Below, one piece after another: positions 4,813 through 6,124 of a DNA stretch of 6,124 bases. Numbering within the stretch: position 1 is the stretch's first letter; each line of letters starts with the position of its first letter. Where the stretch lies: positions 1-6,124 of the forward strand of contig JAFMRP010000319.1 of NCBI GenBank assembly GCA_017354095.1. The letters are read 5' to 3'. Made by a program: the position numbers and the translations under genes. The notes under the pieces are model-generated. The model worked only from the letters and a program-made list of their open reading frames with translations, was not told the DNA's origin and ran no database searches. This DNA comes from Ktedonobacteraceae bacterium. Lineage in GTDB: Bacteria; Chloroflexota; Ktedonobacteria; Ktedonobacterales; Ktedonobacteraceae.

Positions 4813-6124
4813 ATGCTCTCTTCTGCTCAAAAAATGCGGTCACCACTCGCCTGACCAGTTCATCAGGCAACTGGGTCACAATCACTTCGCCGATACGACG
4901 CGGTATTACCCAGCGCACCCGCTTGCCCACCACTTTTTTATCAAGTTGCATAGTAGCCAGGATCTTCTCCGAGCTCACGCTGCCGTGATAGACAACTGGC
5001 AGGCCCAGGGCGTCCAGCAAGCGATTCTGGCGCACCACCTCTTCGGATGATAACAATCCATGCTCCTGCGCCAGTTGCGCCGCCGCGACCATCCCCAAAG
5101 AGACGGCTTCACCGTGCAGCCACTCACCATAGCCAGAGGCATTTTCCAGCGCATGCCCGATGGTATGACCATAATTAAGAATAGCGCGCTGGCCCTGTTC
5201 CCGCTCGTCACCTTCGATCACAACCGCCTTCAAGTTGATGCAGCGCGCGATAATCTGACAAAGTAGAGCGACAGGGGGATGAGCGAACTCACGCAGGGCG
5301 TCCGCCTGTGTCTCAAGCAGGGCAAATAGTTCAGCGTCAAGTATAATACCATATTTTACAATTTCTGCCCATCCCTCCGTGCGCTCACGCGGCGGCAGTG
5401 TGAGCAGCAACTCCGGGTCGGCCAGCACCAGGCGTGGATGATAAAACGCACCGATCAGATTCTTACCTTTGCTATGGTTGATTCCTGTTTTTCCACCAAT
5501 CGCCGAATCGACCTGCGCTAACAGCGAAGTTGGCACGTGTACCAGGGGAACGCCGCGCAGATAGGTAGCAGCAGTGAAGCCAGCCAGGTCTCCGACAACG
5601 CCACCGCCAAGAGCGATAACCGCTTCGCGACGCTCGGCATGCAGATCGACCAGCCAATCATAGAGAGCGCTGAGCTGCTGCATCGATTTGCTTTGTTCTC
5701 CGGCAGGAACAGTATAAACATGCGGTTCAAAGCCAGCCTGTTCAAGCTGCTGCGTCAACGTAGCTCCATAGAGCTTCTCAAGATTGCTGTCGGTAATCAC
5801 AAAAACGCGCGGGGGGAGCGCCAGACGGCGCAGGTACAGGGTGAGTCTCTTCAGCCCGCCCCACTCGACAATGGTTTCATAACCTTCGCCTACGCGTACC
5901 TGGCGTACAATGGGGGTTCCACCTTCCAGGGCATCAGAACGTTCAAGCATAGCTATAATCTCCTGAGCCACCTGCTCAGCGCTCTTGCCTGGCGTTGCAC
6001 AGCACAGCTCGGCCTCTTCATACCAGGACAGACGTTCCAAGAGCAGGCGTTGTAGTGTAGCAAGGGGTTGCGGACCCGCCAGTAGTGGGCGCAGTTCAGG
6101 CAGCGCACCGGCAGCCAGAGCCAC
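4790..6124 (-). CDS. aroKB: Bifunctional shikimate kinase / 3-dehydroquinate synthase (5' part cut off by window edge)
   Basis: A cytoplasmic fusion of two shikimate-pathway enzymes. The visible 444 residues begin inside the C-terminal end of a shikimate kinase (about 1-65). They include the lid motif RPLL (12-15) and the substrate-binding-type Arg in ERLSWYEEAE (R31), followed by the usual final helix. From about residue 74 to the end lies a complete 3-dehydroquinate synthase, which converts DAHP to 3-dehydroquinate using NAD and a divalent metal. Its NAD-binding GGGVVGDLAG is at 173-182, PTSLLAQVDSAIGGKTGIN at 198-216, and WAEIVKYG at 252-259. By family knowledge the metal ligands are E254, H320 (NYGHTIGH) and H337 (WLHGEA). 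The GTG at the very edge is probably an internal Val codon, because the kinase P-loop and shikimate-binding half must lie upstream. The stop (TAA) lies inside aroQ. The AroB assignment is near certain; the kinase fusion is strongly supported but only its tail is visible. Confidence 0.95.
   Translation of the reverse strand: MALAAGALPELRPLLAGPQPLATLQRLLLERLSWYEEAELCCATPGKSAEQVAQEIIAMLERSDALEGGTPIVRQVRVGEGYETIVEWGGLKRLTLYLRRLALPPRVFVITDSNLEKLYGATLTQQLEQAGFEPHVYTVPAGEQSKSMQQLSALYDWLVDLHAERREAVIALGGGVVGDLAGFTAATYLRGVPLVHVPTSLLAQVDSAIGGKTGINHSKGKNLIGAFYHPRLVLADPELLLTLPPRERTEGWAEIVKYGIILDAELFALLETQADALREFAHPPVALLCQIIARCINLKAVVIEGDEREQGQRAILNYGHTIGHALENASGYGEWLHGEAVSLGMVAAAQLAQEHGLLSSEEVVRQNRLLDALGLPVVYHGSVSSEKILATMQLDKKVVGKRVRWVIPRRIGEVIVTQLPDELVRRVVTAFFEQKRAYADNPGD
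5948..5965 (-). promoter_or_regulatory. Possible internal ribosome binding site and ATG at the AroK/AroB junction
   Basis: CAGGAG (5960-5965) lies nine bases before an in-frame ATG (5948-5950, Met59 of the visible fusion). This Met falls at the end of the kinase domain's last helix, so starting here would give a free 386-residue AroB containing the whole synthase domain. The Shine-Dalgarno match is seen directly. That it is used is inference, since the same bases encode conserved kinase residues (Gln-Glu-Ile-Ile) and could match by chance. Confidence 0.3.

Noticed and set aside
4813..4830. TTG start for aroQ
   Set aside because: It adds only six unconserved residues. The ATG at 4812 gives the usual AroQ N-terminus and has a purine-rich site before it.
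5537..6055. Open plus-strand frame of 172 codons opposite aroB
   Set aside because: The product resembles no family I know. It lies antisense to a conserved enzyme and lacks gene-like features of its own.
6122..6124. GTG at the window edge as the start codon of aroB
   Set aside because: The first residues already match the middle and end of a shikimate kinase domain (RPLL lid onward), so the true start must be upstream of the window.

Overview
This window is an ordinary-looking chromosomal stretch of bacterial housekeeping genes, all eight on the minus strand. Read in the direction of transcription (right to left) they are: an aroK-aroB fusion cut by the window edge, aroQ, an M24 Xaa-Pro-type peptidase, efp, an accB-like gene, xseA, xseB and a DUF212/YuiD-type membrane protein. 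The order aroQ - M24 peptidase - efp - accB is a classic neighbourhood in Firmicutes and related lineages. The shikimate kinase-dehydroquinate synthase fusion, the Arg-tipped EF-P, the absence of accC after accB and the middling GC content (judged by eye, not computed) fit a Chloroflexota genome, perhaps Ktedonobacteria-like. That placement is an inference from gene content, not a search result.

Layout. Bases 4790-6124 hold the end of a shikimate kinase domain followed by a complete 3-dehydroquinate synthase. aroQ overlaps its end by 23 bases, so three shikimate-pathway activities (AroK, AroB, AroQ) are translated in close coupling. A 90-base gap with a small hairpin leads to the M24 peptidase, and efp follows it after 13 bases. 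Just past efp is a convincing intrinsic terminator (about 2557-2597), so a first transcription unit probably ends there. A second unit starts with the accB-like gene and continues through xseA, xseB and the DUF212 gene. Its gaps are only 3, 10 and 20 bases, and Shine-Dalgarno sequences overlap the preceding stop codons. It ends at a probable terminator at 37-71. XseA and XseB together form exonuclease VII.

The most interesting observation is in the accB-like protein. It has the normal N-terminal region, linker and biotinyl-domain fold signature of a biotin carboxyl carrier protein. At the invariant Ala-Met-Lys-Met site, however, it reads Ser-Leu-Asn-Val, so the lysine that carries biotin is missing. 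It is also followed by xseA rather than accC. It may be a non-biotinylated, regulatory or structural BCCP homologue, analogous to plant BADC proteins.

Other points worth a second look are the arginine at the tip of the EF-P loop, a well-placed internal ribosome binding site at the AroK/AroB domain junction, a shortened helical region in XseA, and a hairpin between aroQ and the peptidase gene. I see no mobile elements, CRISPR arrays, tRNA or rRNA genes, and no gene-free stretch longer than about 100 bases.
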